Below are positions 41,156 through 50,988 of a DNA stretch of 64,000 nucleotides, in pieces. Source of the stretch: Maribacter sp. PR1 (GTDB taxonomy: Bacteria > Bacteroidota > Bacteroidia > Flavobacteriales > Flavobacteriaceae); NCBI RefSeq assembly GCF_028464145.1, contig NZ_JAQPCG010000005.1:124001-188000 (forward strand). Reading direction: 5' to 3'. Under the pieces are notes generated by a model. That model was given only the letters and a program-made list of their open reading frames with translations. It had not been told where the DNA came from and made no database searches. The translations under genes and the position numbers were made by a program. The first letter of the stretch is position 1. Each line of letters begins with the position of its first letter.

Positions 41156-42208
41156 CTACTTACTTCTAAATGTATTTATGGCGCTGGCCAAGGTATCGAT
41201 ATCCTTTTTTATATGAGAGGCCGATAATACGATACGACTCATGGTTTCGGAATTCTCCTTGGGATAATTAAAGTGTGTCACTATAATTTTTTCTCTTTCC
41301 AAAAATGCAGCTAATTCCTGATTTAAAAATGTAAAAGTAGGATGCCCTTTCATATATCTGAATTTCTTAAGAGATTCGGTGCACCCCATAAAATAATCTA
41401 GATTAAAGTTTAGCATATCCCTTCTTTCCTCATAAATATCATTGGCCTCTAAAAGGGTGGCCATGGCTGCCGGACTTGCAGGACTGGCCCCACCATAAAA
41501 GGAAGTATTTTCCATAATTGATAAATCCTCTTTATTACCAAATATTGCTCCAGCTTGGATGCCAAAGCCTTTGCCTAAAGAACAGCAAATATACAGCTCC
41601 TTGGGGTTCAGTGCTCTTAGAGAACGAAATACTCCACCTCCATTTTTTCCTATGACACCTATTCCATGGGAATCGTCGGCAACCACAATCATTTGATTAA
41701 TGGGAAGTATTTTTAAGTTTTCAAAATCAGGAAAATTACCTCCTGAGAAATCAATGGCGTCCAAAAACAAAACGGGTGTCTTGGCATTGGGTTCGTTCAA
41801 ATAGTTTCTTAAGGCAATGTTCAAGCTTGCATAGGTAACATAATTCTTTACCCGATTTCGAAATAGGGCCGAGTGCGTGTTCGGTGCATAAAAAGCTTTA
41901 CAGGATTTTTTATGGATATACTCTGAGAGGAACTGTCCGGCCAAATACCCTGAGGATTGCGTTATACAGGCTTCGCTGCCAACCAATTCAGAAAGATATT
42001 GCTCTGCAGTCTCAAAAATAGAAAAACGTACATTGGATTTTCGGGAAGCACTATAGTTAGTACCGAATTTTCTAATGTTTTTTATAAATAGTTCCTGAAA
42101 TTCAGGATAATCCTGAAGGCCTAAATAAGCGGTGCCTCCGAAATATAAATACCGATCTTCGTCTACAACAAGTTCTCTACCGGGAAACGAATCTATATTA
42201 ATGGGCAT
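41156..42208 (-). CDS. PLP-dependent alpha-oxoamine synthase-like aminotransferase
   Basis: The 350-residue class I/II PLP enzyme is most like the 8-amino-7-oxononanoate synthase / 2-amino-3-ketobutyrate ligase group. D178/D179 and H181 lie in VVADDSHGIGVIG, and the PLP lysine K213 is in SLGKGFG. ITQSSGYLAGQ lies at the cofactor phosphate. It is shorter than usual at the N-terminus. It follows the dipeptide epimerase gene by 4 nt, which suggests a peptide or amino-acid catabolic role and not biotin synthesis (inference). Confidence 0.8.
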   Translation of the reverse strand: MPINIDSFPGRELVVDEDRYLYFGGTAYLGLQDYPEFQELFIKNIRKFGTNYSASRKSNVRFSIFETAEQYLSELVGSEACITQSSGYLAGQFLSEYIHKKSCKAFYAPNTHSALFRNRVKNYVTYASLNIALRNYLNEPNAKTPVLFLDAIDFSGGNFPDFENLKILPINQMIVVADDSHGIGVIGKNGGGVFRSLRALNPKELYICCSLGKGFGIQAGAIFGNKEDLSIMENTSFYGGASPASPAAMATLLEANDIYEERRDMLNFNLDYFMGCTESLKKFRYMKGHPTFTFLNQELAAFLEREKIIVTHFNYPKENSETMSRIVLSASHIKKDIDTLASAINTFRSK

Positions 42209-42212
42209 AAGA

Positions 42213-43223
42213 TTAAATCAAGGTTACGCCACTTCCGGCTAATTTTGGAAAGACAACTTCTCCATTATCTTTGATTGCAACTCCCTTGGCGATATCTTCC
42301 TTTAAAAGCAGTGCACCATCCATGTCTACATAATCCAATTGTGGCAATAATTGCGCAATTGCGGAGATACCTACCGTAGACTCCGTCATACATCCTACCA
42401 TAATTTTAAGGCCTAAATCCTTACCCTTTTTAATCATACGTAGGGCAGGGGTAAGCCCACCACATTTTGTGAGTTTAATATTGATACCGCTAAAATGCAA
42501 GGCACATTTTTCCACGTCGCTTTCAACAATACAGCTCTCATCAGCTATTATGGGAAGAACACTATGATGCATCACTTTTTCCATTCCCTCCCAATCATCC
42601 GCTTTCAAAGGTTGCTCCAAAAATTCAACGTCCAGTTCTTTTAGTAATGGCGCATTTTCAATGGTCTCCAAAGCAGTCCAGGCACAATTGGCATCAATTC
42701 TAAAAATGGCGTCTGTATGCTTCCTGAGCTCCCTTACAATGGCAACGTCATCTTCGGTGCCCAACTTGATCTTATAGATAGGCCAAGGCATTTCCATCAT
42801 TTTCGAGACCATTTCTTCAATTGGGGCGATGCCTATAGTATAGTTGGTAGTAGGGTAGTTGTCATTTTGAGTGCCCCAAAGCTCATACAACGGTTTACCT
42901 TTTATTTTACCGAAAAGGTCATGTGCGGCCAAGTCCAAGGCACATCGTGTAAAATTTGTCAACTTTTTACGTTCTAAAAAGGCATAAAAACCTTCAGGAT
43001 TTGAGAAATTAAAAGCTTCGATTTCTTTCCCTAGGGCTTCAATTTCGGACATCATACTTTCCACCGTAATACCATAGTAAGGATTGCTTGTGGCTTCCCC
43101 GTAACCTATGTAACCATTTAAACCCAAACAAACGATAAGCGTATTTTGAAAGTCATGGGACTCCCTAGAAATACTAAAGGTATGACGCAGTTTTAACTTG
43201 TGTTTTTGTAACTGTATTTGCAT
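42213..43223 (-). CDS. L-Ala-D/L-Glu-type dipeptide epimerase (enolase superfamily)
   Basis: The 336-residue protein has a capping domain (about 1-115) and a TIM barrel. Acid/base lysines are K151/K153 (KIKLG) and K250 (NIKLTKCGG), and the magnesium ligands are D177 (RIDANCAW), E203 (LEQP) and D228 (ADESC). This is the dipeptide epimerase arrangement, used for example to recycle murein peptides. It is the first gene in a pair with the PLP enzyme. Confidence 0.88.
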   Translation of the reverse strand: MQIQLQKHKLKLRHTFSISRESHDFQNTLIVCLGLNGYIGYGEATSNPYYGITVESMMSEIEALGKEIEAFNFSNPEGFYAFLERKKLTNFTRCALDLAAHDLFGKIKGKPLYELWGTQNDNYPTTNYTIGIAPIEEMVSKMMEMPWPIYKIKLGTEDDVAIVRELRKHTDAIFRIDANCAWTALETIENAPLLKELDVEFLEQPLKADDWEGMEKVMHHSVLPIIADESCIVESDVEKCALHFSGINIKLTKCGGLTPALRMIKKGKDLGLKIMVGCMTESTVGISAIAQLLPQLDYVDMDGALLLKEDIAKGVAIKDNGEVVFPKLAGSGVTLI

Positions 43224-43261
43224 AACACTAAGATAGGGATATGGTGTTTAAAGCAAAATCA

Positions 43262-43287
43262 AAACCCGCTGAATTTTCAGCGGGTTT
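43262..43287. terminator. Intrinsic terminator of DUF2807 gene
   Basis: The hairpin AAACCCGCTGAA/TTCAGCGGGTTT lies between the DUF2807 stop and the epimerase start. It also shows partial T-runs on both strands. Confidence 0.8.
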
Positions 43288-43315
43288 ATTTGATTGATTG
43301 GGTCGTTTTTTGATT

Positions 43316-44047
43316 TTAGTATTTATGCACGCTACCGGAAACGGATTTGTTCTTTTTCACCGTTGGGTCTCCGGCATAGGAAATATTTCCCCCGCTACTA
43401 GCATCTGCGGTTAAAAGATCAGATACGTTAACACTGATGTTAGAACCACTACTTGCCTCTGCGCGACATTCCTTGGAAACTAAATCTTTTGCCCTAATGT
43501 TGGCCCCGCTACTTCCGTCTACATAAACTTCCTTGGCGTTTCCAGATATTTCAATATTGGCTCCACTGCTCGCATCAATGTCTATTTGATTGGTGTTCAC
43601 TTCAATACTTAATATGGATCCACTACTGGATTCTACATTTAAATCATCTGCCTTAATAAGATTTTGGGTGGTTAAATGTGCCCCACTAGAGCTTTCTAAC
43701 GATAAAACGCTTGGTAAGGAAACAAATACCTTTTTCGTGGCGTTACCAATGTTTTCAATAGCATGTATCCTTAATTTTCCGTTGTTGATATCCGTACCGA
43801 TCAGATCAATAATGTTTTCGTCACCTTCTACGGAAATACTATAATCCGATGCTTGGGTAACATATACTTGAATTCCTTCTGATGCATGTACCGTGGTAAA
43901 ATCATCGGTTACCTCTCTGTTTTCCTCTACTACTATGCCATTTCCTTTTTTGCCGGTTCCAAAATCTCCGAAATTAACATCGAAGCCACAGGAGGATATG
44001 AATAGTGCAAGAAATAGTGCAATTGTTACTCTAACTAGTGTTGTCAT
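43316..44047 (-). CDS. DUF2807 (head GIN domain) lipoprotein
   Basis: The 243-residue protein has a lipoprotein signal (FISSC) and a beta-helical DUF2807 domain. It contains regularly spaced SSG motifs (ESSSGAH, ESSSGS, DASSGAN, DGSSGAN, EASSGSN, DASSGGN), one per coil. The function is unknown, but such proteins often accompany PspC/PadR envelope genes, as here. Confidence 0.88.
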   Translation of the reverse strand: MTTLVRVTIALFLALFISSCGFDVNFGDFGTGKKGNGIVVEENREVTDDFTTVHASEGIQVYVTQASDYSISVEGDENIIDLIGTDINNGKLRIHAIENIGNATKKVFVSLPSVLSLESSSGAHLTTQNLIKADDLNVESSSGSILSIEVNTNQIDIDASSGANIEISGNAKEVYVDGSSGANIRAKDLVSKECRAEASSGSNISVNVSDLLTADASSGGNISYAGDPTVKKNKSVSGSVHKY

Positions 44048-44165
44048 GATATTCGTTTTTTGATTGTTGTTTATTGAATGATGTAAAATTGTTTAAATAG
44101 TCTCTATTCCTTAAAGCTTATTTACTGAATTGTAGTATAAGCTTGCTGAATTGTAGGTGTTGACC

Positions 44166-45986
44166 TTAATTCTGTGAAATTGTTTTTCTCATAGTGGTAT
44201 CACCGTCCTGCGCTTTGATATCTATGGTGCTATCATTCGCATCAATATTAATATCGACCTTCTCCTCATCGTTTTCCTTGGCGTTTATTCTAACCCCATT
44301 TTCGTCAATTTTCATTTTAAAGGATTCCCCATCGTTATCGTTGATATTAATATCGATACCATTTTCATTTATACGTACTCTATTGTTGGAATCCTCATCA
44401 TAATCCATATCTGCTGGGCAATCCAAGCACCTTAATTCGTTGTCACTCTCCATTTCCCAAGTGTAGTCGTCCAAATTGGCTATATCTCTATCGGTATCCG
44501 CTCTCATGACCCAACTTCTACCTTCTCCATGATCATAAGTTAAAACGGTGCCAACGGGTACAAAAAGGTTTACTCTTATCTCTTGGTCGTTAAACTTGCT
44601 ATCTCCGGAAATTTGCAAGTAATTGTTTAGATTAAGGTTGTTGCCCTCCAAGGTATAATCGTAATTAATGGACTCTGCAGTTTCCTTGGCTTGGGCAAAG
44701 GAAGGACCATTGGCCTCTTTGCGAATCTCGATTCGGAATATACTATCGGTCGATTTGCGAATTCTAAATCGTACGTCCTCGGAAACTAATATTTTGTCCC
44801 CATTTTCGTCATGTGTAATGATCATATTGCCCATATGCATCTTACGATCTCTGTCATAATCAAAAGTTGCCAGGCTAATATTTAAAGTGTCCATGGGATT
44901 CTCAATATAGAGTTCCTTTTCAGACGTAGAACTACCCGAATAGGCATGTGCAGCAGCCTCTCTTATTCCAAAGACAATCAATAGGATAATGGATATCAAC
45001 CAAAGTCCTAATAAACTAAATTTGGCAATGTTTCCTATGGATTTTAGGTTGTTCACCAAAATCTTAAGTCCTAAATAAAGGAGAAAGAAGAATGGGATTC
45101 CAATGGCAAAAAAGGCTAGTAGGGAAACAACCCAAATAGGTAAATTACTAGAGTTTACTACGTTATAGAAGTCTATTCCCGGTACGTGAACCATGTCCAA
45201 AATACCAACGGAAAGTAATCCTACAAACAGTCCTATCAAAGTGGAGGCACCAATAATGATTAACAATATCCCTATGAATTTTCCAAATATCCCAAACAGG
45301 AACATGATAATGTCCCCAAGCGTATCAAAAAATGTTTTTCCTCCTTTTTTGACGGTATTGCCTACTTTTTCGTAGTCAACACTTTTTACACGATCCGCAA
45401 CGTCATCAAAACCCTCTTTGACTTTACGCTCAATATTACTAATGTTTACGGCTTCTCCGCGCATGTCCAGTTTTTGGGCCGTTGTAGTCGCTTCGGGAAT
45501 CAATATCCAAAGTAGACCATATAGAAGAATAAATCCACCACCTGATCCAATAGTCAGAAACACCCAAAGAATACGAATCCAAAGAGGATCAATTCCTAAA
45601 TAGTGAGCTAGACCCGATGAAACCCCGGCCACATACTTATGTTCGGTATCTCGGTATAACTTCTTTACTCGTTGTGTAGGACCTGTAGTTTTGGTCTTAG
45701 GCTCATCTTCGAAAATATCCTCGTCGACCATATAGTCTTCGGGCTGTCCCATAATGGCTATTACCTCGTCTACTTGTTTTTGGGTAATTACCTGTCTTTC
45801 GTTTTCTAATTTCTCGTAGAAAAGTTCGGCAATCCGGGCTTCGATATCCGCCAAAATTTCATCACTTCCGGGCGTATTGGCAAAGGAACGTTTAACGGAT
45901 TCCAAATACCTACGCATTTTGTTGTACGCGTCCTCATCGATATGGAAGAGCGTATTCGCTAAATTTATATTTACTGTCTTGTTCAT
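44166..45986 (-). CDS. PspC-domain membrane protein
   Basis: The 606-residue protein starts with a cytoplasmic region (1-95). A PspC domain follows (about 107-165; DTEHKYVAGVSSGLAHYLGIDPLW), then several transmembrane helices (to about 350), and a long C-terminal extracytoplasmic part. The tail is rich in D/E/N repeats of the type IDENGxxIN. PspC takes part in phage-shock-type envelope stress responses. The gene begins 2 nt after the PadR gene, which probably represses the unit. Confidence 0.9.
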   Translation of the reverse strand: MNKTVNINLANTLFHIDEDAYNKMRRYLESVKRSFANTPGSDEILADIEARIAELFYEKLENERQVITQKQVDEVIAIMGQPEDYMVDEDIFEDEPKTKTTGPTQRVKKLYRDTEHKYVAGVSSGLAHYLGIDPLWIRILWVFLTIGSGGGFILLYGLLWILIPEATTTAQKLDMRGEAVNISNIERKVKEGFDDVADRVKSVDYEKVGNTVKKGGKTFFDTLGDIIMFLFGIFGKFIGILLIIIGASTLIGLFVGLLSVGILDMVHVPGIDFYNVVNSSNLPIWVVSLLAFFAIGIPFFFLLYLGLKILVNNLKSIGNIAKFSLLGLWLISIILLIVFGIREAAAHAYSGSSTSEKELYIENPMDTLNISLATFDYDRDRKMHMGNMIITHDENGDKILVSEDVRFRIRKSTDSIFRIEIRKEANGPSFAQAKETAESINYDYTLEGNNLNLNNYLQISGDSKFNDQEIRVNLFVPVGTVLTYDHGEGRSWVMRADTDRDIANLDDYTWEMESDNELRCLDCPADMDYDEDSNNRVRINENGIDININDNDGESFKMKIDENGVRINAKENDEEKVDINIDANDSTIDIKAQDGDTTMRKTISQN

Positions 45987-45988
45987 TG

Positions 45989-46324
45989 TTAGCTGTTTTT
46001 TGTGTTGGTTACCAGATTAGTGGCTTTTCTCAATTCATCCCAGGTAGTATCCAATTCCTTTAGGAAAAGTTTACCGGTCTCGGTTAGGGTATAATACTTT
46101 CTTGGTGGTCCGGAAGTAGATTCCTCCCAACGATAGTTAAGTAATCCCGCGTTCTTTAATCGGGTTAGTAGCGGATAAATGGTTCCTTCTACCACCAGCA
46201 TTTTGGCATCTTTTAGCGTATTCAGGATTTCAGAGGCATATTTGTCCTCTCCGTTCAAGATGGACAGGATGCAGTACTCCAAAACTCCTTTACGCATCTG
46301 CGCTTTTGTATTTTCTACATTCAT
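45989..46324 (-). CDS. PadR-family transcription regulator
   Basis: The 111-residue winged-helix protein begins MNVENTKAQMRKGVLEYCILSIL. The helix-turn-helix contains GTIYPLLTRLKNAGLL, and the wing is SGPPRKYYTLTETG. A longer frame reaches back to 46396 but adds only a charged tail, and the family start fits the shorter version. It is first in the padR-pspC-DUF2807 unit and is likely autoregulatory. Confidence 0.9.
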   Translation of the reverse strand: MNVENTKAQMRKGVLEYCILSILNGEDKYASEILNTLKDAKMLVVEGTIYPLLTRLKNAGLLNYRWEESTSGPPRKYYTLTETGKLFLKELDTTWDELRKATNLVTNTKNS

Positions 46325-46496
46325 AATGTCTGTTTTCTTTTTATGCGGCCACTTTTCTTGTGGGGATTGCTCCTTCTGCTTCGTTGTGGTCTGCATGGGT
46401 TAACGGTTCGTTTTTTGATTGATGAATAAACATCCTTTTTGATTTTTTTTGATTGATTGGTAAACTCCTAAGGGTGTGATGAATACCCCGATTATA

Positions 46497-46949
46497 TTAA
46501 TGTAAACTTATAACTCTGTGCATTTGCCAATTGTTATCGGTATTTTTCCAAATGGCAATAAATTTTGATGGTTTTGATTCTGCGTTGGGTTCTTCCTTAT
46601 TAAAAAAACTGTGTAGTCCTATCTGAACCGCCCCGAAACCAGGTATGGCATGGACTTCTAAACTTTCTTCAACTAAGGAGCGAGTGACTTTTCCGCAAAT
46701 ATTTTTTTTGATACTTTCCAAAAGTGCAACCTTGTCCGTAGCTAAACCGCCTTTGTCATGATAAAACTCCAAGTCCTCATCGTAGAATGCTTCCTGGGTT
46801 TCCATGTCGCATTCGTTATATGCGGTAAAATAGGTCTTATCCAATTCCAGTATAGTTTTATATAGTTCCGAGTCTTTGGAAACTTGCCCAAACGTTAAAC
46901 TCGTAAAGAACGCTACGATAGCAAATACTATAATTTTTAACAGTGTCAT
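46497..46949 (-). CDS. Secreted SnoaL-like / DUF4440 protein
   Basis: The 150-residue protein has a signal peptide (about 1-22) and an NTF2-like fold. Residues TYFTAYNECDMETQEAFYDEDLEFYHD are typical of DUF4440. The ligand is unknown. It overlaps the stop of the DUF4870 gene by one base. Confidence 0.82.
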   Translation of the reverse strand: MTLLKIIVFAIVAFFTSLTFGQVSKDSELYKTILELDKTYFTAYNECDMETQEAFYDEDLEFYHDKGGLATDKVALLESIKKNICGKVTRSLVEESLEVHAIPGFGAVQIGLHSFFNKEEPNAESKPSKFIAIWKNTDNNWQMHRVISLH

Positions 46950-47431
46950 TACTTTATGAATTTAATAGTTATGGGGTATTCGAACGTTTGTCCCTCATTA
47001 GTTCTAATGGTTGCCAGAATAGTGTAGACAATATTCACTACAAATAGGGCACCTTGTATAAGTCCGGTAATACCAACCGGTACTAACCAAGTTCCAAATC
47101 TAAAGTCATCACTGTCTAGATGAAAGTTTAGGTTGTTCCAATTGTTCAAATGACCAAAACCCAAAAAATCGAAATCGAAAATATTTGGAAAAAAGCCAAT
47201 GAAAAAAGGTATACTAATAATTCCTAAAATAATAGAGTAGAGTAGAAGGCTTATTTGAAAATTTAAGGCCTGTTTTCCGTTGTGGTCCACAAACTCATAC
47301 TCCTTTTTATTGGCGGTCCATAAAATCAACGGCACAATAAAATTCCCAAAAGGAATAAAGAATTTAGAAAACGTACTCGCATGTATAAGTGCGGAGAGGT
47401 TTCTTTCGTGTTTTGATAATGATTCAGTCAT
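46949..47431 (-). CDS. DUF4870 membrane protein
   Basis: The 160-residue protein carries the DUF4870 signature, ERNLSALIHASTFSKFFIPFGNFIVPLILW then DHNGKQALNFQISLLLY. It has three to four transmembrane helices and a hydrophilic glycine/asparagine-rich loop in the middle. Its function is unknown. Confidence 0.85.
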   Translation of the reverse strand: MTESLSKHERNLSALIHASTFSKFFIPFGNFIVPLILWTANKKEYEFVDHNGKQALNFQISLLLYSIILGIISIPFFIGFFPNIFDFDFLGFGHLNNWNNLNFHLDSDDFRFGTWLVPVGITGLIQGALFVVNIVYTILATIRTNEGQTFEYPITIKFIK

Positions 47432-47626
47432 GGTTCGTTCTTTAATTGATGATGAAATTTAAGTTACTGTGTTTAAACTATATACATTGATAACATAATA
47501 ACTTACAATGCAAATATATGTCTAAAAAAAGGTACTATGCAACACATAGTACTATAATTTAACATTATATTAACATTTTATCAATCTGATTTTTATCAAT
47601 ACATTTAATGAATAAAGAAAATTGAA

Positions 47627-48082
47627 ATGGCTGTAAGTGTTAGTAAATTCAATACATTCACATTCTTTAAGTTACCCGCTGCATGGTGGTGTGGGGTACG
47701 TTTGCGGTATTTGGATAAGGAGAAGGCAATTGTAACGGTAAAACATAAGTGGTTTAATCAAAATCCGTTTAATTCCATGTTTTGGGCTGTTCAAGGAATG
47801 GCTGCCGAACTAACAACGGGAGCCATGATGATCGATCAAATTAATGCGACAGGAAAAAAAATATCCATGCTGGTGGCCAATAATAAGGCCAACTTTTCAA
47901 AAAAAGCGACAGGGAAAATCACGTTTACCTGTGAGGACGGACATTTGATAAAGGAGGCCTTGGAAAAAACTATTGCCACGGGGGAAGGGCAAACCGTCTG
48001 GATGAAATCCTTAGGTGTCAATACCGATGGGGTAGTGGTGAGTACTTTTGAGTTTGAGTGGACGGTTAGGTTGAAAAAGTGA
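47627..48082 (+). CDS. DUF4442 hotdog-fold protein
   Basis: The 151-residue protein resembles acyl-CoA thioesterase-like DUF4442 members: FNTFTFFKLPAAWWCGVRL at the start, the central helix MFWAVQGMAAELTTGAMM and a beta-rich C-terminus. No substrate can be inferred. A TIGR00266 gene follows after 77 nt. Confidence 0.8.
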   Translation: MAVSVSKFNTFTFFKLPAAWWCGVRLRYLDKEKAIVTVKHKWFNQNPFNSMFWAVQGMAAELTTGAMMIDQINATGKKISMLVANNKANFSKKATGKITFTCEDGHLIKEALEKTIATGEGQTVWMKSLGVNTDGVVVSTFEFEWTVRLKK

Positions 48083-48159
48083 TTAATAAAATTTTAAAGT
48101 TGTGTAACAATATCGACTTATTATCAACCAATAAATACATCAACAAAAAACAATAAAAA

Positions 48160-48957
48160 ATGAACGCACACGAAATAGACTACGAGATTTTTGGAGAAGA
48201 AATGCAATACGTAGAGATAGAGCTAGATCCTCAAGAGGCGGTTGTGGCCGAGGCAGGGAGCTTTATGATGATGGATACGGATATTAAAATGAACACTATT
48301 TTTGGTGATGGTAGCAATCAGGACAACAGTGTTTTGGGTAAAATTTTCTCCGCAGGAAAACGAATGTTAACGGGTGAAAGCCTTTTTATGACGGCTTTTC
48401 TCAATATTGGGCAAGGAAAGAAAAAAGTGAGTTTCGCTTCCCCTTACCCAGGAAAAATATTACCTATCGATTTATCTGAAAAGGAAGGTAAGTTTATTTG
48501 TCAGAAAGATGCCTTTCTGTGCGCAGCGAAAGGAGTATCTGTTGGAATCGAGTTCTCCAAAAGACTGGGGAGGGGACTCTTTGGAGGTGAAGGTTTTATT
48601 ATGCAAAAATTAGAGGGGGATGGTATGGCATTTGTCCACGCAGGTGGTACCATGGCAAAGAAGGTGTTGGCTCCCGGAGAATTACTTAAGGTAGATACCG
48701 GTTGTATCGTTGGATTTTCACATACCGTGGATTATGATATAGAATTCATTGGCGGAATACGGAACAGTATTTTTGGTGGAGAAGGCCTTTTCTTTGCTAA
48801 ATTGAGAGGACCTGGAACCGTTTATATTCAATCTTTACCATTTAGTCGCTTGGCCGGACGTGTATTGGCTTCCATTCCAAGAGGCGGAAAGGATAAAGGG
48901 GAAGGTAGTATTCTAGGTACGTTGGGAGATATTGTTGGAGGAGATAATCGGTTTTAA
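48160..48957 (+). CDS. TIGR00266/AIM24-family protein
   Basis: The 265-residue protein has the AIM24 beta-fold: DYEIFGEEMQYVEIELDPQE at the start, AEAGSFMMMD, GESLFMTAFLN and FIGGIRNSIFGGEGLFFAKL. It is widespread and its function is unknown. No signal peptide is present. Confidence 0.9.
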   Translation: MNAHEIDYEIFGEEMQYVEIELDPQEAVVAEAGSFMMMDTDIKMNTIFGDGSNQDNSVLGKIFSAGKRMLTGESLFMTAFLNIGQGKKKVSFASPYPGKILPIDLSEKEGKFICQKDAFLCAAKGVSVGIEFSKRLGRGLFGGEGFIMQKLEGDGMAFVHAGGTMAKKVLAPGELLKVDTGCIVGFSHTVDYDIEFIGGIRNSIFGGEGLFFAKLRGPGTVYIQSLPFSRLAGRVLASIPRGGKDKGEGSILGTLGDIVGGDNRF

Positions 48958-49112
48958 TATTCAAATAAAAACCCAAGCTCAAGAATCAAGTTCAATTGAT
49001 TCCTTCTTAAATAATTTATTTTTAGAGAACTGATCTATTTCAGAGGCATAAACTTTGTCTTTTTTAATTAACATTTCTAATTGATTTTAATTCTTGAACT
49101 TGTATTATTTCT

Positions 49113-49766
49113 ATGGATTTCAACAACCTAATCACGTTTCTAAAAGAACTCAACAAAAACAACAATAAAGAATGGATGGATGCCAACAGGAATTGGTATC
49201 GAGAAGTTAGAAGGGAATTCATAGTTTGGCTAGATGGTTTAAACGAGAACCTCCTAAATCAATATGATGAATATTACGATACTCCTGGAAAAAAGGGTGT
49301 CAATAGAATTAATAACAATTTAATGTTTCATCCAAACCGACCTGTTTACAAGGACCACTTTGGGGCCGGTTTGGATAAAAAACTCAATACCGGGGATTTT
49401 TACATTGAAATCGGAATCGAGGAATCCATGTTTGCCGGTGGACTTTGGAGGCCCGATTCCAAAAGACTCGGAAGTATTAGGGACGCGATTGACTACAATG
49501 GTGAAGAATTGGTTGCGATTTTGAAAAAGCCCTCATTTAAAAAAACATTCGGTGGATTGATCGAAGATGTAAAACTGACAAGACCTCCCAAAGGTTACAC
49601 AGAAAATCACCCACATATCGATTTACTAAAGCACAAAACCTTTGCTGTAATGACAAAATTTAACAATGAATTACTGTTCGGGGGCAATTTTAACGAAAAG
49701 GTTTTCGATGCTTATCGTGAAATGTTGCCATTTAGGACATATTTAAACAAGGCCATTACAGTTTAG
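49113..49766 (+). CDS. DUF2461 (TIGR02453) protein
   Basis: The 217-residue protein shows FLKELNKNNNKEWMDANRNWY, NLMFHPNRPVYKDHFGAGL and GGLWRPDSKRLGSIRDAID, typical of DUF2461. Its function is unknown. It overlaps the end of the convergent serine hydrolase gene by 11 bp. Confidence 0.9.
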   Translation: MDFNNLITFLKELNKNNNKEWMDANRNWYREVRREFIVWLDGLNENLLNQYDEYYDTPGKKGVNRINNNLMFHPNRPVYKDHFGAGLDKKLNTGDFYIEIGIEESMFAGGLWRPDSKRLGSIRDAIDYNGEELVAILKKPSFKKTFGGLIEDVKLTRPPKGYTENHPHIDLLKHKTFAVMTKFNNELLFGGNFNEKVFDAYREMLPFRTYLNKAITV

Positions 49767-50955
49767 TTTCAAAATCCTCCAAGGTCGTCCAGATTTCAAT
49801 CAACTCATTAATTCCGTCTTTGGAAAGTTCTGTATTGATTAAAAGTAATTTACCAATGTTGGTTCTAGTATCGAAAAACATCATGGTGGTAACCCCGGGG
49901 TCACCCCCCGAATGGCCTACTTGATCTTGAGCGGAAATACCCATAAAAATACCCATATCAAATTCATCGTTATACTTTCGATCGCTCCTGTTTTCATGAA
50001 TAACGGTTTCAAGATTAGGTTTGAACAGTTCCGAATATCCTTTATTTGATAACAGGTTACCTTCTCCCGAATATCCTGAAATCAATTCCGTTAGGTAAAT
50101 AGCTAAATCCCCAGAAGAAGTAATTAACCCTCCATCTGGATAATTTACCAATTGATAAGGAGCTAGTGCTTTACCCTTATTTAAGTACAACGAACTGTGA
50201 TGGGAAGCATTTGCCTCATCCAGTAACCATCCCGTATGTAACATACCTAATGGTTCAAATACATGGGTTTCCGTAAAAGTTGAAAAAGATTGGCCCGCTG
50301 CATACTGTAAAACCAGTGCCGCAAGACCTGCGCCTATATTCGAGTATTCGAAAATTGCCCCTGGCTTTTTTTTAATAAAATTTTTCTTTGAATACCATTG
50401 GCCATAAGTACTTAGTATTTTTTCCAGAAAACGGGCATAGTCCATCAGTTCATTCGGGGGCCGGAAGTTTTTTTTCTTTTTGGCACCTTCATTTTTTTGA
50501 CTTCTTAATACATATCCCTTCTTTTCATATTCTGGAGCATCCCTTATTGTCGAGGTATGTGTAGCCAACTGTCTTATGGTAATGGTTTCCTTAGGGAAAT
50601 ACGGATTCGAAACTGAAAATGGAAGGTATTTATTGATAGGGTCGTCAAGATTAAGTTTTCCAAGTTCCTGGGCTTTTATGAGGGCGACACCAATAACAGT
50701 TTTGGAAATAGAAGCAATGTTCTGGATAGTTCGAGAAGTAAACGCCGTTTTGGTACTGACGTCCGCATAACCAAATCCGTTTGTATATCGTGTTGATTCT
50801 GCATCCACAACGGCTACAGAAAACCCCACGATTGGGCCTTTAGCATAAATGGATTGTAATTTCTGGTTTAGAATTTCTACTATGGAATCTTTTTCTTGTC
50901 CGTAAGAACTAATAAAAAGAAGGGCGCAAATCAGTACACTAATACTTTGCTTCAT
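49756..50955 (-). CDS. Secreted class C beta-lactamase-type serine hydrolase
   Basis: The 399-residue protein has a signal peptide (about 1-20), S82-xx-K85 (ASISKT), Y204-S-N206 (EYSNIG) and a GHSGGDPG box replacing KTG. These belong to the esterase/peptidase branch of the beta-lactamase superfamily. A lysine-rich insertion lies around 150-165. The physiological substrate is unknown. Confidence 0.9.
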   Translation of the reverse strand: MKQSISVLICALLFISSYGQEKDSIVEILNQKLQSIYAKGPIVGFSVAVVDAESTRYTNGFGYADVSTKTAFTSRTIQNIASISKTVIGVALIKAQELGKLNLDDPINKYLPFSVSNPYFPKETITIRQLATHTSTIRDAPEYEKKGYVLRSQKNEGAKKKKNFRPPNELMDYARFLEKILSTYGQWYSKKNFIKKKPGAIFEYSNIGAGLAALVLQYAAGQSFSTFTETHVFEPLGMLHTGWLLDEANASHHSSLYLNKGKALAPYQLVNYPDGGLITSSGDLAIYLTELISGYSGEGNLLSNKGYSELFKPNLETVIHENRSDRKYNDEFDMGIFMGISAQDQVGHSGGDPGVTTMMFFDTRTNIGKLLLINTELSKDGINELIEIWTTLEDFETKL

Positions 50956-50988
50956 TACATATATGCTTTAGTGCGTTAAAAATCATTT

